The position numbers were made by a program, and so were the translations under genes. From assembly GCA_946800325.1 (NCBI GenBank), contig OX326959.1, forward strand, positions 50,164,784 through 50,228,783: 64,000 bases of DNA. Reading direction: 5' to 3'. The notes beneath the pieces are model-generated. The model had not been told where the DNA came from, made no database searches, and saw only the letters and a program-made list of their open reading frames with translations. Source of the stretch: Luzula sylvatica. Its lineage: Eukaryota; Streptophyta; Magnoliopsida; Poales; Juncaceae. Positions 63,031 through 64,000 of the stretch are shown here, one piece after another; positions within the stretch are counted from its first letter, which is position 1, and each line of letters opens with the position of its first letter.

Positions 63031-64000
63031 AAGGAAAAACTATACGAAATTGTTAATTTCAAAGAGGAAATTTGGCAACAAAGGACATCTTGTACTTGGC
63101 TTAAACTCGGAGATGCGAACACCAAATATTTTCATGCCATAGCATCGGCTAGGAACAAAGGAAACAAAATAACGGCATTAAAAATAGAGGACGAAATTAT
63201 CTCAGACCCAAACCGAATTCAAGTTGAATTTGATGCTTACTACGTAAGCATACTTGGCGTGAGCCCGCTAGACCCGCCTAACCATAACATCCGAGCGCTT
63301 ATGCTAACCGACCCGAACTCGGACATCGTAGACCCGCTCTTACCATTAGCGAACCATTTCACCAAAGACGAAATCCGAGGGACCATCACGAGCATGAAAA
63401 AAGGAAAATCGGTCGGACCCGAGGGATTCCCAATTGAATTTTACCAAGTGTTTTTCGAAATTATATGGCCCAAATTGGAAGTTCTATTTCATAATTTTTT
63501 CAACCACAACTTAGTTCTCGACTCCATCAACACCGCAACTATCGCTCTAATACCAAAAAAAGAAGATGCGATAGATCGGAAGGACTATCGCCCGATTAGT
63601 GTAATAAACACGGTTGGAAAATTTTTCTCCAAAACCTTGGCCGCAAGGTTACAACCCAAAATGGAGGGGCTTATCCACCGCGACCAAGCCGCCTTCATCA
63701 AGAATATGTCAACTGGGGAAGTCTTCCTATCGGCACGGAAATTGCTTAGTGCGGCACACAAGAAAAAAATCCCGATGATCATGCTCAAGATAGACTTTTT
63801 CAAGGCTTTTGACACAATTTCGTGGACCTTCTTGCAAAAACTCCTCGAGGCACACGGGTTTCTCCCGAAATGGATTAATTGGGTCCATGAGCTCCTAACC
63901 TTGGCTTCCTCGAGGGTCAAAATAAATGGAAATTCAGGGAAAAAATTCAAACACAAACGGGGCGTACGACAAGGAGACCCCTTATCGCCGATGCTTTTCG
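63031..64000 (+). pseudogene. LINE ORF2, reverse transcriptase part, open to window edge
   Basis: From the end of the CACTA element to the last base, one frame is open with no stop (about 323 codons), though it has no start of its own. Landmarks: GDANTKYFHAIASARNKGN; KKGKSVGPEGFPIEFYQ; LIPKKEDAIDRKDYRPISVI; motif A KIDFFKAFDTISW with the first catalytic Asp; and RGVRQGDPLSPMLF. The YxDD box should lie just beyond the window. The frame links to the endonuclease part once the CACTA insertion is ignored. The whole ORF2 is a pseudogene because of the upstream stops and frameshift. Confidence 0.9.

Larger units (their letters stand above)
56002..64000 (+). mobile_element. L1-type LINE, degenerate, running off the window
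   Basis: A long non-LTR retrotransposon: untranslated leader (from about 56002, border uncertain), ORF1 with CCHC knuckles, ORF2 with endonuclease and reverse transcriptase. The 3' end with RNase H and zinc-binding parts lies beyond the window. It is interrupted at 60093-63030 by a CACTA transposon. Most open-frame breaks are single stop codons, so the element is relatively recent compared with the fragments at 35-40 kb. Confidence 0.88.

Overview
This window is plant nuclear DNA, most likely from a eudicot. The genes have many introns with GT-AG borders, the intergenic DNA is AT-rich, and the proteins belong to families known from land plants: a TDY-class MAP kinase, a BSL Kelch-phosphatase, LEC14B, MED14 and a CHR12-type SWI/SNF ATPase. 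I cannot name the species. I see no bacterial, organellar, tRNA, rRNA or CRISPR features.

The left half (1-33.5 kb) is gene-rich. In order it holds a SPARK-type receptor-like kinase (minus), a ten-exon LEC14B WD40 gene (minus), about 4.4 kb of AT-rich DNA, a ten-exon TDY MAP kinase (minus), a five-exon membrane protein of unknown function (plus), the complete Mediator subunit MED14 gene (plus), a two-exon phosphoglycerate-mutase-like gene (minus), and the eleven-exon CHR12/MINU-type remodeller (minus). A MULE-type MITE sits inside an intron of the remodeller. For every multi-exon gene I placed exon borders by hand. Each chain keeps one reading frame end to end, and the lengths agree with the families (472, 554, 399, 1679, 293 and 1062 aa).

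From 33.5 to 49.3 kb the window is a graveyard of nested mobile elements. It contains a GATACG-rich foldback element, two dead LINE fragments (one split by a 1.67 kb solo LTR with a perfect 5-bp target duplication), a hAT-type MITE with a perfect 8-bp duplication, a 905-bp non-autonomous Helitron, and a PIF/Harbinger-like TIR element. That TIR element was opened by a young 5.45 kb LTR retrotransposon. The retrotransposon has almost identical LTRs, an Athila-like tRNA-Asp primer site, and a single 386-aa acidic coiled-coil ORF with no pol. It is the best candidate here for a poorly described system, a parasitic gag-like-only retroelement family.

At 49.7-54.5 kb is a complete 21-exon BSL1 gene (883 aa). 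From about 56 kb to the window edge is a large L1-type LINE with CCHC-knuckle ORF1, endonuclease and reverse transcriptase. It is broken mostly by transition-type stop codons and interrupted by a 2.94 kb non-autonomous CACTA element (CACTACAACA termini, AAG target duplication). The CACTA element carries a 22-bp minisatellite and exon-like pieces.

The protein-coding genes have no shared pathway that the layout reveals. They are ordinary housekeeping, signalling and chromatin genes of a plant chromosome arm, and the interest lies in the transposon stratigraphy.
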